Assembly: GCA_963829705.1 (NCBI GenBank)
Contig: CAWHJN010000005.1
Span: 682,001 to 746,000, forward strand
Origin: CAWHJN01 sp963829705
GTDB taxonomy: Bacteria > Bacteroidota > Rhodothermia > Rhodothermales > BA12
Direction of reading: 5' to 3'
Length of the DNA stretch: 64,000 nt
The translations under genes and the position numbers were made by a program. Below are positions 42,823 through 51,451 of this stretch, in pieces. Position 1 is the first letter of the stretch; each line of letters begins with the position of its first letter. The notes below the pieces were generated by a model, which worked only from the letters and a program-made list of their open reading frames with translations, did no database searches and was not told the DNA's origin.

Positions 42823-43872
42823 TCAGACGTGCCGCTCGGCGTGGTACGACGACCGCACCAGCGGCCCACTCTCGACGTGCGGGATGCCGCGCTTCTCGCC
42901 CTCGGCCTTGTACCACGCGAACACGTCCGGGTGGACGAATTCCTCGACGGGCAGGTGCATCTTCGTCGGCTGGAGGTACTGCCCGATGGTCATCACGTCG
43001 AGGCCGATGGCGACGAAATCGTCCATGAGCGCGAGCACTTCGTCCTGCGTCTCGCCAAGGCCTACCATGATGCCGCTCTTGGTGCGGAGGTTGTCCTCCT
43101 TGGCCCAGCGCAGCACGTCGAGCGAGCGCTGGTAGACGGCCTGCGGGCGCACCCGTCGGTAGAGGCGCGGCACGGTTTCCATGTTGTGGTTGAACACGTC
43201 CGGGCGTGCATCGAAGACCGTCTGGCACGCCTCGCGGTCGCCGCGAAAGTCGGGCGTGAGCACCTCGACGGTCGCGCCGAGGTCATGGATGCGCCGGATG
43301 GTGTCGGCGAAAATGGGCGCGCCGCCGTCCTTGCGCTCGTCCCGGTTGACGCTCGTGATGACGGCGTGCTTGATCCCCATCTTCTCGACCGAGAGCGCCA
43401 CGCGGCGCGGCTCGTCGTAGTCGAGGCCCGGATCGGGTCGGCCCGTGAGCACGGCGCAGAAGCCGCACGAGCGCGTGCAGACGTTGCCGAGGATCATGAA
43501 CGTCGCCGTGCCCGCCGTCCAGCACTCGCCCATGTTGGGGCACCGCGCGCTCTGGCAGACGGTGTGGAGCCCGTGCTCGTCGACGAGATCGACGATGCCT
43601 TTGTACTTCTCGCCGTAGGGCAGCTTCACGCGGAGCCAGTCGGGGCGTTTGCCGAGCGGGCCGGAGCCTTTCGGCGGCTCAAGCACGGGCAGTTCGAGCA
43701 TGGCGTCGCCGTCGCCCGAAGGCGCGAGCGGGGTTTGGGGCGCGGTTTTGAGCGTGATTTCGCCGGGTGCGAACGGGCGTTTCGGGAGCGTGTCGGACAC
43801 GTGCGGTGCGGGGTTGGATGCGGCGATGCCCAACGACGCGACGCGGGGCAGGTTCGGCTTCAGGCCTGCCAT
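42823..43872 (-). CDS. lipA: Lipoyl synthase
   Basis: A radical-SAM enzyme inserting sulfur into octanoyl groups on lipoate-dependent enzymes. The auxiliary cluster cysteines are in CQSARCPNMGEC (Cys106, 111, 117 from this start), the radical-SAM cluster in CTRSCGFC (Cys132, 136, 139), and the C-terminal RSSYHA is present. Residues 58-349 equal a normal LipA; the first 57 residues are an extra Pro/Ala-rich tail with good coding bias, so either the start is ATG 43872 with an extension or ATG 43701. It lies 45 bases downstream of the esterase gene, probably one transcript. Confidence 0.95.
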   Translation of the reverse strand: MAGLKPNLPRVASLGIAASNPAPHVSDTLPKRPFAPGEITLKTAPQTPLAPSGDGDAMLELPVLEPPKGSGPLGKRPDWLRVKLPYGEKYKGIVDLVDEHGLHTVCQSARCPNMGECWTAGTATFMILGNVCTRSCGFCAVLTGRPDPGLDYDEPRRVALSVEKMGIKHAVITSVNRDERKDGGAPIFADTIRRIHDLGATVEVLTPDFRGDREACQTVFDARPDVFNHNMETVPRLYRRVRPQAVYQRSLDVLRWAKEDNLRTKSGIMVGLGETQDEVLALMDDFVAIGLDVMTIGQYLQPTKMHLPVEEFVHPDVFAWYKAEGEKRGIPHVESGPLVRSSYHAERHV

Positions 43873-43917
43873 CACGGCGCTCCCTCGCACCTCCGCAGGC
43901 CGTCAACTTCGAAAGGA

Positions 43918-44559
43918 CTACGCCGACGGTGCAAACAGCCGCGCCAGCGTCTCGGCGTGCAGGCGGTGCCCGCCGTCGTAGCGCAGGGTGCGATGGGGCA
44001 CGCCGCCGGTCTCCAGCCGCGTGGCCACGTCGGCGATGCGACCGGGCGTGGCGATCTCGTCTCGTTCGCCCACGACGAGGGTGAGGGTGCGGAGCGCGTC
44101 GCCGTGCGCGCCGAGGTCGAGGTCGCCCGGCACATCGCCAGCCCACAGCACGACCTGCTCGAAGCGCACGCTGCCGAAAGCAGCCCAGCGGCACGCTACC
44201 GACGTGCCCTGCGAAAAGCCGAGGACGTGTGCCTTCTGGTGCGGCGCAAGCACATGCGCGGCGAGCGTGTCGAGGTAGGCGATGGTGTCGGCGATGTCGG
44301 CCTCGCGGTCTTCGCGCGTGAGCCACGACGCGCCGATGCGGCTATAGGCATCGTCGAGGTAGAAGCGCGACAGCGCCTCGGGTGCGACGATGCACCGCTC
44401 GTCGCCGGCGTGTGGGCGGAAGTGGCGGACGAAAAATCGCGCCTGCTGCCCATAGCCGTGCAGCACGAACCACACCTCGTCTGCGTCGTCGGAGCCGAGT
44501 GTGTAGTAGCGCGCCGTCCGCCGGACGGGCAGGTGATGCATCTGCGCGGAAGCCCTCAT
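43918..44559 (-). CDS. Alpha/beta-hydrolase, carboxylesterase/phospholipase type
   Basis: A 213-residue cytosolic hydrolase of the Abhydrolase_2 family. VWFVLHGYGQQARFFVRHF contains the oxyanion HGYG, GFSQGTSVACRWA the nucleophile Ser, ERDEIATPGR the acid Asp region, and DGGHRLHAE the catalytic His. The substrate is unknown. ATG 44559 was chosen for its C-rich leader; ATG 44541 six codons later is possible. It precedes lipA on the same strand. Confidence 0.88.
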   Translation of the reverse strand: MRASAQMHHLPVRRTARYYTLGSDDADEVWFVLHGYGQQARFFVRHFRPHAGDERCIVAPEALSRFYLDDAYSRIGASWLTREDREADIADTIAYLDTLAAHVLAPHQKAHVLGFSQGTSVACRWAAFGSVRFEQVVLWAGDVPGDLDLGAHGDALRTLTLVVGERDEIATPGRIADVATRLETGGVPHRTLRYDGGHRLHAETLARLFAPSA

Positions 44560-44829
44560 GCGGCAGTGGCGGAGGGGCGGGGAGGTGCTCCCGCGCAGCG
44601 GTAGGGGGGCAGCATGGCGCGGCGTGTACGGATAGGTGAAGCTCGCGCGGCGTATCCAACCCGCGCGCCTTCGTTCCCCCGGTCCGCCGTGACATCCCCG
44701 CGCCACACCTACCGTAGAACTGCCGCCGAACCGTGACAACTGCGCGGGCCGTGCCTCCGTTTTGGGAGGTGTACATGCATCGGGGCCTCCGCTCCGCCCG
44801 CTGATCCTCTCACAGAATCCCTCCCTACC

Positions 44830-45345
44830 ATGAACCCGACCCGATGGATGCCGATGGCCGCGCTGGCCCTGCTCGCGCTCACGCCGCTCGCGCAGGCACA
44901 GGACGCCCCGCCGCCCCGCGCCGAACGCGCGATGCTCCACATGGAGCACCGCCTCGACGTGCTCGCCGTCACGCTCGACCTCACCGACGCACAGAAGGCG
45001 CAGATCGCCAGCCTTCTCGACGCGAAAAAGCAGGCGCGCACCGCCGAGCGGGAAGCCCGCAGGGCGAATCGCCCTGAGCGTGGCGAACGCCCCACCGCCG
45101 AGCAGCGCGCCGAGCAAATGAAAGCCCGGATGGCGCAGATGGAAGCACGCCGCGCCGCGATGCAGGCCGAGCGCGCCGAAACCGCCGCCGCCATCCGCGC
45201 CGTGCTGAACCCGCAGCAGGCCGAGAAATTCGACCGGCTCGAAAAGCTCCAGCAGGAGCACCGCGCCGAAATGCGCGAGCACCGGCAGGACGCGCGGCAG
45301 GACAGGCGTGAAAACCGCCGCGGCGGTCGCCGTGGCAATGGCTGA
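44830..45345 (+). CDS. Periplasmic Spy/CpxP-like LTxxQ protein
   Basis: A 171-residue exported protein: signal peptide ending AQAQD (about 24), then a long helical region with the two LTxxQ-type motifs of the Spy/CpxP family, LDLTDAQKAQI and LNPQQAEKFDRL, separated by a very charged coiled part (MKARMAQMEARRAAMQAERA). The C-terminus is Arg/Gly-rich. Family members are periplasmic chaperones or metal-stress sensors; no cognate two-component or sigma gene is adjacent. It is monocistronic and convergent with smc. Confidence 0.88.
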   Translation: MNPTRWMPMAALALLALTPLAQAQDAPPPRAERAMLHMEHRLDVLAVTLDLTDAQKAQIASLLDAKKQARTAEREARRANRPERGERPTAEQRAEQMKARMAQMEARRAAMQAERAETAAAIRAVLNPQQAEKFDRLEKLQQEHRAEMREHRQDARQDRRENRRGGRRGNG

Positions 45346-45360
45346 ACGTCAGCGTCCCTG

Positions 45361-45403
45361 AAAAAGCACACGCCGAGGGCGGCTCTCTCCGAGGGCCGCC
45401 CTC
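45361..45403. terminator. Bidirectional-type hairpin between the Spy-like gene and smc
   Basis: A 9-bp perfect stem GAGGGCGGC (45375-45383) and GCCGCCCTC (45395-45403). On the minus strand it is followed after 9 bases by TTTTT (45361-45365). It sits between two convergent stops. Confidence 0.55.
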
Positions 45404-45407
45404 ATTG

Positions 45408-48400
45408 CTATCCTGCCACGGCCGCGTCGGCGTCCTCGAAGCGCACCGTCACGGTTTTGGAGACGCCCGGCTCCTGCATCGTCACGCCGTAGAGGCGGTC
45501 GGAGAGCTCCATCGTGCGCTTGTTGTGGGTGACGAGGATGAACTGCGTCTTACCCGCGAAGCGGCGGATGAGGCGCATGAAGCGATCCACGTTGGCCTCG
45601 TCGAGCGGCGCGTCGACCTCGTCGAGGATGCAGAACGGGCTGGGCTTGACGAGGTAGATCGAGAACAGCAGCGCGATGGCCGTCAGCGTCTTCTCGCCGC
45701 CGGAAAGCTGCGTGATGGCACTCGGACGCTTGCCGCCGGGGCGCGCGAAGATCTCGATGGTGGATTCGAGCGGGTCGGACGGGTCGGCGAGGGTGAGCGT
45801 GGCGTGGGCTTCCGGCCCGAAAAGCTCGCGGAACAGGTCGGAAAAGGACGCTTCGATGCGTGCGTACGTCTCCCGGAAACGCCGCGCCGCCTCGGTGTTG
45901 ATCTCGTCGATGGTGTCGAGCAACGACGTTTCGGCGCGCTCCAGATCCTGCTGCTGGGCGAGGAGGAAGTCGAGGCGCGTTTTTTCCTCCTCGTACTGTT
46001 CGAGTGCGAGCGCGTTGACGCTGCCGAGGGCGGCGATTTTGCGGCGCAACTCCTGCACCTCGGCGCGCGCCTCGGTCACGTCGAAGTCGTCGGGAAGGAC
46101 GGCGTCCTCGTCATCGAGCGGTGCGTCGAAGGTGTCGGCGTAGTCGTCGGCGAGGGTGGCGAGGCGCGTCTGCACCTCGGCCAACCGGACGGCCTTCTCG
46201 TGCCCCTCGCGGATGCGGGTGTCGCGGCGGCTGCGGGCCTCGCGGAGGGCGCGCTCGTGTTCGGAGAGTGCTGCCTGGAGTTCGAGGAGGGCGTCCTCGG
46301 AGGCTTCGACGGCTTTTTCGTACGGCTCGCGCTCGGCGGCGCGGGCGTCGAGATCCGTTTGCAGGCGCTCGGCCTCGGCGCGGGCGTCGGCGCGCTCGCG
46401 CTCCACCTCGGCGTAGCGCGCCTCGCGGGCCTTCTGGCGCGCGTCCATGTCCTCGATGGTGGCGACGGTGCGGGCGAGATCGGCGCGCAGCGTCTCGACG
46501 CGGTTGCGGGCCTGCTGCTCGGCAAGGGCAGCCTCGCTGTAGCGCTCGAAAACACTCCGGCTGTCGTCTTCGAGTGTGGCGGCTTCGCGTTCGACCTGCT
46601 CGCGTTTTTCGCGTGCTTCGGCGAGCGCGGCGGTGGCAGACCGGGCCTCGGATTCGGTGGCGGCGAGGTCGCGGGTGAGGCGTTCGAGGTCGGTGTCGAG
46701 CGCGGCGAGGCGTTCGGCGCGGGCGGCGTCCTGGCGAGCGGCGGCGTCGCGTTCGGCGTGGGCGCGGGTGAGCGCGTTTTCGGCGTCGCGGAGCGCGCGG
46801 GCCGCCGCCGCCTGTGCCTGCCGGAGGCCGGGGAAGTCGAGTGCGGCGCGGTGCGCTTTGAGGTCGTTTTCGCGGCCCGCCACGTCCGCCAGCGCCTCGT
46901 TGGCTTCGTCGAGGGCCGTAGCGAGGTGCGCAATCCGGGCGCGCTGCTGCGCCCGCGACGGAGCCTCGCTCCCTTCGTCGGCGCTGCCGCCGCGCAGACC
47001 GCCGCGCCCATCTGCCCAGAACCCTTCGGGCGTGACCACTCGCCCCGGCTGCGTCGCGGCGCGGTTGCGGGCGTCGTCGAGCGTGGCGGCCGTCGTCCAG
47101 CCGTGCAGCAGCGCGGGGATCACGGCGTCGTATTGCGGCGATACCGCCTCGGCGCGCGTGCGGAGGGCGTTGGGTACGGCCTCGTCCACGGCGGGCAACG
47201 CATCCAGTACGACGAGCAGCGCTTGTCCGGCTCCGGCGTCGCGGAGGTGGGCGAGCAGCGCGTCGGCGGCGGCGCGGTCGGGTACCACGACGGCGCTCTT
47301 CCACTCGCCCAGCGCCACGTCCACGGCGCGCTGCCAGCCGGGCGCGGCGCGCACCACGTCGGCCACGGTGACGAGGCCGGGCGCGTGCCGCGCCAGCGTT
47401 TGCACGGCTTCGGAGAACCCTTCGTACGAGGCGACGAGGCGTTCGAGGACAGTCCGCTCGGCGTCGAGGGCGCTCACGCGGCTTTCGAGGGCGCGGCGCT
47501 CGTCGGAGAGGGTTTTCTGGCGGGCGTCGGCGTCGGCGCGCGCGGCGTCGGCGTTTTCGAGGGCCTCGGCAGCCTCGGCAGCGGCGCGTAAGGCGTCGGC
47601 GTGTAGGCGTTGTGGCGTGTCGAGGTCGGCGCGGATGCTTTCGGTACGTGCTACTTCGGACTCGGCGTGCAGTCGCGCACGTTCTTGCGTGCCGAGGTCG
47701 AGGCGGGCGTGAAGTTTGTCGAGTACGCGGTGGGCGTCGGCGGCGTTCTTTTCGGCGCGGCCTTCGTCGGCGCGGGCGGCCTGCACCGATGCGCGGGCGG
47801 TTTGCAGCGCCTGCATCGCCTCCTGCCGCTCGGCGTCGGCGCTTTCGAGGGCGCGGCGGGCGCTGGCGTGGCGCGGCGCGGCGCGTTCCAGTTCGTCCTC
47901 GAACCGCGCCTGCACGTGTACCTGCGCTTTGCGCCGCGCGTCGGCTTCGCCTCGTTCGTCGTACAGGCGTCGGCCCTCGGCGTCGAGGCGGGCCAGCCGC
48001 TCGTTCACGAGGCGCGCGTCCGCGTCGAGGGCGCGTAGCGTGTTGAGGTGCGCGTGCAGAGCATCCTGGCGCGTCTTTCGCGTCTCCTCACGGGCGAGGC
48101 GGTCGGCGCTGAGGCGTTCCAGCGCCGCCTCGCGGGTGGCCACGGTGGCGGTTTCGTGCTCGGCGGCGTCGGCGAGCGTTTGATGCTCGGCCTGCAACGC
48201 CGCGTACTCGCGGGCGAGGCGGGCGTGCTCGGCCAGCAGCAGCGTCTTTTCGAGAAAGGCGCGGCGCGTGTCGTAGTCGCGGAAGCGCGTGGCCTTGTCG
48301 GCCTGTCGCTTGAGGCTGCGGACGGTGCCTCCGATCTCGTCGGTGAGGTCGCGCAGGCGCGTCAGGTCCTGCTGCGTGCCGTCGAGTTTGCCGAGGGCCT

Positions 48401-48926
48401 GCCGCCGCCTCAGCTTGTAGCGCGTGATGCCCGCAGCCTCCTCGAACAGGCGTCGGCGGTCGTCGGCATTGTCGCTCAGGATCTCCTCGACCATCGAAAG
48501 CTCGATCACCGAGTAGGCGCCCGCGCCCATGCCGGTGTCCATGAACAGGTCCTGGATGTCGCGCAGCCGGCATTCGATGCCATTGAGCAGGTATTCGGAT
48601 TCGCCCGAGCGGTAGAGGCGGCGGCCCAGCGTCACCTCGGTAAACTCGACGGGCAGCACGCCGCGCGTGTTCTCGACCGTCAGCAGCACCTCGGCCATGC
48701 CCAGCGCCTTGCGCTTCGAGGTGCCGTTGAAGATGACGTTCTCCATCTTCTCCGACCTGAGCGCGCGGGCCCGCTGCTCGCCCACCACCCACCGCACCGC
48801 GTCGACGATGTTGGACTTTCCGCAGCCATTCGGCCCCACCACGCACGTCACGCCTTCGTCGAAGTGGAGCGCCGTTTTGTGGGCAAAGCTCTTGAAGCCG
48901 TGCAACTCGATCTGTTTGAGATACAT
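45408..48926 (-). CDS. smc: Chromosome segregation SMC ATPase
   Basis: A 1172-residue SMC protein: N-terminal ATPase half with MYLKQIELHGFKSFAHKTAL and Walker A GPNGCGKSN (31-39), a coiled coil, the hinge around residues 500-650, the return coil, and the C-terminal half with signature QLSGGEKTLTAIALLFSIYL and Walker B FCILDEVDAPLDEANVDRF. It organises and separates chromosomes with ScpAB, whose genes are not in the window. The coils are exceptionally Ala/Arg/Glu-rich, which gives long false frames on the other strand. The start follows a spacer carrying a GGAA-rich repeat. Confidence 0.98.
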   Translation of the reverse strand: MYLKQIELHGFKSFAHKTALHFDEGVTCVVGPNGCGKSNIVDAVRWVVGEQRARALRSEKMENVIFNGTSKRKALGMAEVLLTVENTRGVLPVEFTEVTLGRRLYRSGESEYLLNGIECRLRDIQDLFMDTGMGAGAYSVIELSMVEEILSDNADDRRRLFEEAAGITRYKLRRRQALGKLDGTQQDLTRLRDLTDEIGGTVRSLKRQADKATRFRDYDTRRAFLEKTLLLAEHARLAREYAALQAEHQTLADAAEHETATVATREAALERLSADRLAREETRKTRQDALHAHLNTLRALDADARLVNERLARLDAEGRRLYDERGEADARRKAQVHVQARFEDELERAAPRHASARRALESADAERQEAMQALQTARASVQAARADEGRAEKNAADAHRVLDKLHARLDLGTQERARLHAESEVARTESIRADLDTPQRLHADALRAAAEAAEALENADAARADADARQKTLSDERRALESRVSALDAERTVLERLVASYEGFSEAVQTLARHAPGLVTVADVVRAAPGWQRAVDVALGEWKSAVVVPDRAAADALLAHLRDAGAGQALLVVLDALPAVDEAVPNALRTRAEAVSPQYDAVIPALLHGWTTAATLDDARNRAATQPGRVVTPEGFWADGRGGLRGGSADEGSEAPSRAQQRARIAHLATALDEANEALADVAGRENDLKAHRAALDFPGLRQAQAAAARALRDAENALTRAHAERDAAARQDAARAERLAALDTDLERLTRDLAATESEARSATAALAEAREKREQVEREAATLEDDSRSVFERYSEAALAEQQARNRVETLRADLARTVATIEDMDARQKAREARYAEVERERADARAEAERLQTDLDARAAEREPYEKAVEASEDALLELQAALSEHERALREARSRRDTRIREGHEKAVRLAEVQTRLATLADDYADTFDAPLDDEDAVLPDDFDVTEARAEVQELRRKIAALGSVNALALEQYEEEKTRLDFLLAQQQDLERAETSLLDTIDEINTEAARRFRETYARIEASFSDLFRELFGPEAHATLTLADPSDPLESTIEIFARPGGKRPSAITQLSGGEKTLTAIALLFSIYLVKPSPFCILDEVDAPLDEANVDRFMRLIRRFAGKTQFILVTHNKRTMELSDRLYGVTMQEPGVSKTVTVRFEDADAAVAG

Positions 48927-48928
48927 CG

Positions 48929-48975
48929 AAAGGGGGAACGCGGAGGGCGGAACGCGGAACGGTAAAAGGCGAGGG
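48929..48975 (+). repeat. GGAA-rich dispersed repeat upstream of smc
   Basis: Reads AAAGGGGGAACGCGGAGGGC, then GGAACGCGGAACGG. It begins 3 bases from the smc start codon and is inverted with respect to the copy at 49151. Confidence 0.65.
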
Positions 48976-49102
48976 CCGAGCCTGGAAGGGTGCCGTGAAG
49001 GCACGAAACAGGTAGTACGACGCGGGTAAAGATCCGGCAGCGGGCGCGGGAAACGAAATCTGTCCGTGGGTAGCAGCGATCCCAGCGGAGCACCGCCATG
49101 GA

Positions 49103-49122
49103 GGGCGCAGCGTGCTGCGCCC
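49103..49122. repeat. GGGCGCAGC hairpin
   Basis: A 9-bp perfect stem GGGCGCAGC (49103-49111) and GCTGCGCCC (49114-49122). Related GGGGCGCA strings occur at 26872 (with a 7-bp stem GGGCGCA/TGCGCCC) and 29526. Confidence 0.4.
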
Positions 49123-49150
49123 GTACCACCACCTATCGTCTTCAACCCGC

Positions 49151-49183
49151 TCCGCATTCCGCGTTCCGCCTTCCCACTTTCCC
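49151..49183 (-). repeat. GGAA-rich dispersed repeat, inverted copy
   Basis: On the minus strand GGGAAAGTGGGAAGGCGGAA, then CGCGGAATGCGGA. Together with the 48929 copy it brackets the smc/cupin divergent spacer. Confidence 0.65.
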
Positions 49184-49265
49184 AGATCCTCACCCGCCGC
49201 GCCCAACTTCGCACCTGCGCGCCGCGTGTCACGTCCCGTTACCCTTCACTCTCCACCTCTTCCCC

Positions 49266-49610
49266 ATGAACGATACCACCGTCAAGAAAGTCAGCAGCCA
49301 GGCCTCTCCCGAGGGCGAGATGGGCCAGGCGTACCTCGTCTCGGGCAAACACGTCGCGCTGCGCCTGTGGGACGAGAAGCCCGGCGACACCGAGGACAAA
49401 CAATCTCACGCGCGCGATTACGAAACCGTCGGCTACGTGCTCGGTGGATCGGCGACGCTGCACGTCGAAGGCCAGACCGTCACGCTCGAAAAAGGCGACT
49501 CGTGGCTCGTGCCGAAAGGTGCCAAGCACCGGTACGAGGTCACGTCGCACTTCCGGGCCATTGAGGCCACCTCGCCGCCCGCCCGCGTCCACGACCGCGA
49601 CGACGGCTGA
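49266..49610 (+). CDS. Small cupin-domain protein
   Basis: A 114-residue single cupin. The two conserved boxes are recognisable: HARDYETVGYVLGGSATLHV and KGDSWLVPKGAKHRYEV, with His residues able to bind a metal. The N-terminus (MNDTTVKKVSSQASPEGEMG) is polar; there is no signal peptide. The catalytic or sensing role is unknown. The start follows an ACCTCTTCCCC leader; the gene is divergent from smc and 119 bases upstream of the DtxR-type gene. Confidence 0.82.
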   Translation: MNDTTVKKVSSQASPEGEMGQAYLVSGKHVALRLWDEKPGDTEDKQSHARDYETVGYVLGGSATLHVEGQTVTLEKGDSWLVPKGAKHRYEVTSHFRAIEATSPPARVHDRDDG

Positions 49611-49706
49611 ACACCTGATCGCGCGTGTGGGCCGGCGATGCGCCGAACGCGGGTTCGAGGCGGCTTCGTTCTCCCCGAGGGTCCCTGCTGACCTGCCCTG
49701 CACGAG

Positions 49707-49717
49707 GGTTGCCAACC
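49707..49717 (+). promoter_or_regulatory. Palindrome GGTTGCCAACC, possible DtxR-type operator
   Basis: A perfect 5-bp inverted repeat around one base, directly before the putative promoter box of the DtxR-family gene. DtxR/MntR operators are longer palindromes with GGTTA/TAACC half-sites, so this is a suggestive partial match, possibly for autoregulation. Confidence 0.3.
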
Positions 49718-49718
49718 G

Positions 49719-49726
49719 TAGATTGC
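49719..49726 (+). promoter_or_regulatory. -7 promoter-like box TAGATTGC, leaderless spacing
   Basis: TAGATTGC is one base short of TAnnTTTG and ends 3 bases before the ATG at 49730. If used, transcription would start on the start codon. Confidence 0.35.
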
Positions 49727-49729
49727 GGT

Positions 49730-50422
49730 ATGAACCCGTCTCCTTCCCGCGCCGCCCTCACGCCTGCCGTCGAGGATTTCCTCAAGGCCGTCTACGACCT
49801 CGGCCGCACCGGGCCCGCGAGCACGACGGCGCTCTCGGAGGCGCTCGCCATCACGGCGGCGTCGGTCACTGCGATGGCGAAGCGGCTGGCCGAGGCGGGC
49901 CTGCTCGACCACGTCCCGTACCGGGGCGTCACGCTGACCGAGGCGGGGCGGCTCGTGGCCGTCGAGACCATCCGGCATCACCGGCTCATCGAGACGTATC
50001 TCCATCAGGCCCTCGGCGTGCCGTGGGACGAGGTGCACGCCGAGGCCGAGCGGTGGGAGCACGTGCTCTCCGAGGCTGTCGAAGCCCGCATGGACGAGGC
50101 GCTCGGCTTCCCCACCCGCGACCCGCACGGCGCGCCGATCCCGACGGTAGACCTGGAGCACGAGGTGTCCGACGGCCCCAGGCTCGCCGAACTCGCCGCG
50201 GGCGCGCGTGGCACCGTCGCGGAGGTGGACGACGACGACCCGGCGTTGCTCCGCTACGTGGGCGCGCTCGGACTCTACCCCGGCACTGCCTTCGAGGTCA
50301 CCGAGGCCGCGCCCTACGCGGGCGGCCCCGTAACCGTCCGGTTGCTCACCGCCGCCGCGCCGGTGAGGGTCGTCGGGGATCGTGCCGCCGAGGCCATCCG
50401 CGTCGAGAAGCACGTGGACTGA
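49730..50422 (+). CDS. DtxR/MntR-family metal-dependent repressor
   Basis: A 230-residue regulator. The N-terminal winged helix-turn-helix (AVEDFLKAVYDLGR, TTALSEALAITAASVTAMAK) binds DNA; the dimer and metal domain has HRLIETYLHQALGVPWDEVH and EAERWEHVLSEAVE with the usual His/Glu ligands; residues 165-230 form a FeoA/SH3-like domain. It should repress iron or manganese uptake genes when metal is bound. No metal transporter gene lies beside it. ATG 49730 was chosen because the family domain starts 11 residues later. Confidence 0.92.
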   Translation: MNPSPSRAALTPAVEDFLKAVYDLGRTGPASTTALSEALAITAASVTAMAKRLAEAGLLDHVPYRGVTLTEAGRLVAVETIRHHRLIETYLHQALGVPWDEVHAEAERWEHVLSEAVEARMDEALGFPTRDPHGAPIPTVDLEHEVSDGPRLAELAAGARGTVAEVDDDDPALLRYVGALGLYPGTAFEVTEAAPYAGGPVTVRLLTAAAPVRVVGDRAAEAIRVEKHVD

Positions 50423-50512
50423 CCCGTTTCAACCGCCCCTCCGCGCCGCGTAGATGAGCAGTCGCCGAGGGCTGGACGACGCGCTTCATACCTGGCGGCC
50501 TCTCGGAACGCA

Positions 50513-51283
50513 TCACCCGCGCTCGTACAGATCGTCGACGTCGGCGCGGGCGAGGGCGGTGAGGAAACCGGCGATGTTGGTGGTGGCGGCGTCCACGAAA
50601 CGCGCGCCTTTTTCGGCGGAGGCCGCCTTCGGGTCGCCCACGCCGGTGTCGTCGGTGACGCGGTGCCACTGGCGCTCGGCCCACACCCAGCCGTCGCGCA
50701 GGCCGGGGAGGGCGAAGCCTCTGGATGCGCCGCTGCCCGCTTCGCCGAGGGGTTTGACGAGGTGCGGCGCGGCGTGGAGCACCACGCTCGTCTCCAATTC
50801 GCCCGCGTGGTCGCCGGGCGTGTCGAAAAACGCCTGCGCGTCGGCGGCCTCGTACCAGTTGAGCGTGCAGAGGAACACGTCTGGAAAGCGCGTGCCGAGT
50901 TCGCGCAGCATCTGCCGGAAGTGGTTGCCGCCGTGGCCGTTGAGTACCACGAACCGCCGGATGCCCGCGCGCCGCGCCGCGTCGATGAGGTCGCGCAGGA
51001 TGGCCGCCTGCGTGCTCGGCATCAGGTTGAGGCAGAGTGGAATCGCCAGCTGGCCCGTGTTGACGCCGAAGGGCACCGTCGGCAGCACGGCTACGCGGGT
51101 GCCCGCGTTCCACGCCTTGCGCGCGGCCTCAGCGGCCACGTGGTCGCACTCGATCACGTCGGTGGCGTAGGGCAGATGGTAGTTGTGCGCCTCAGTCGCG
51201 CCCCACGGGAGCACGGCCACGTCGTAAGGCGTGTCGCGCGGGGCGGGCCAGTGGACTTCGGCGAGCAGGTAGGGGCGTGGCAT
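50513..51283 (-). CDS. Creatininase-family amidohydrolase
   Basis: A 256-residue member of the creatininase superfamily, which includes enzymes of riboflavin/F420 and mycofactocin pathways as well as creatininase. Metal-binding motifs are LPWGATEAHNYHLPYATD (about 25-42), FVVLNGHGGNHF (about 110-121) and GDHAGELETSVVL (about 157-169). The exact substrate is unknown. The spacer upstream (51284-51440) is low in GC and carries short palindromes such as GTAGATTTCTAC. Confidence 0.9.
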   Translation of the reverse strand: MPRPYLLAEVHWPAPRDTPYDVAVLPWGATEAHNYHLPYATDVIECDHVAAEAARKAWNAGTRVAVLPTVPFGVNTGQLAIPLCLNLMPSTQAAILRDLIDAARRAGIRRFVVLNGHGGNHFRQMLRELGTRFPDVFLCTLNWYEAADAQAFFDTPGDHAGELETSVVLHAAPHLVKPLGEAGSGASRGFALPGLRDGWVWAERQWHRVTDDTGVGDPKAASAEKGARFVDAATTNIAGFLTALARADVDDLYERG

Positions 51284-51451
51284 GAGCAGCAGAGGTTTAT
51301 CGGTTGCGCCCTGCGGAAAGGTCTACCTTGCCGCGTGGCGTCGGCACAATCTGATGGTAGATTTCTACGGTCAGATGCATTTCTGATCGCAGTGTAGTTT
51401 CTACGATGTCTTCAGGTTTGCGTGTGTCGGCGCCACACGGACTTGAACCGG

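Noticed and set aside
45405..47591. A 728-codon plus-strand frame opposite smc
   Set aside because: Ala/Glu/Arg-rich coiled-coil codons give an open antisense frame; the smc frame is intact end to end.
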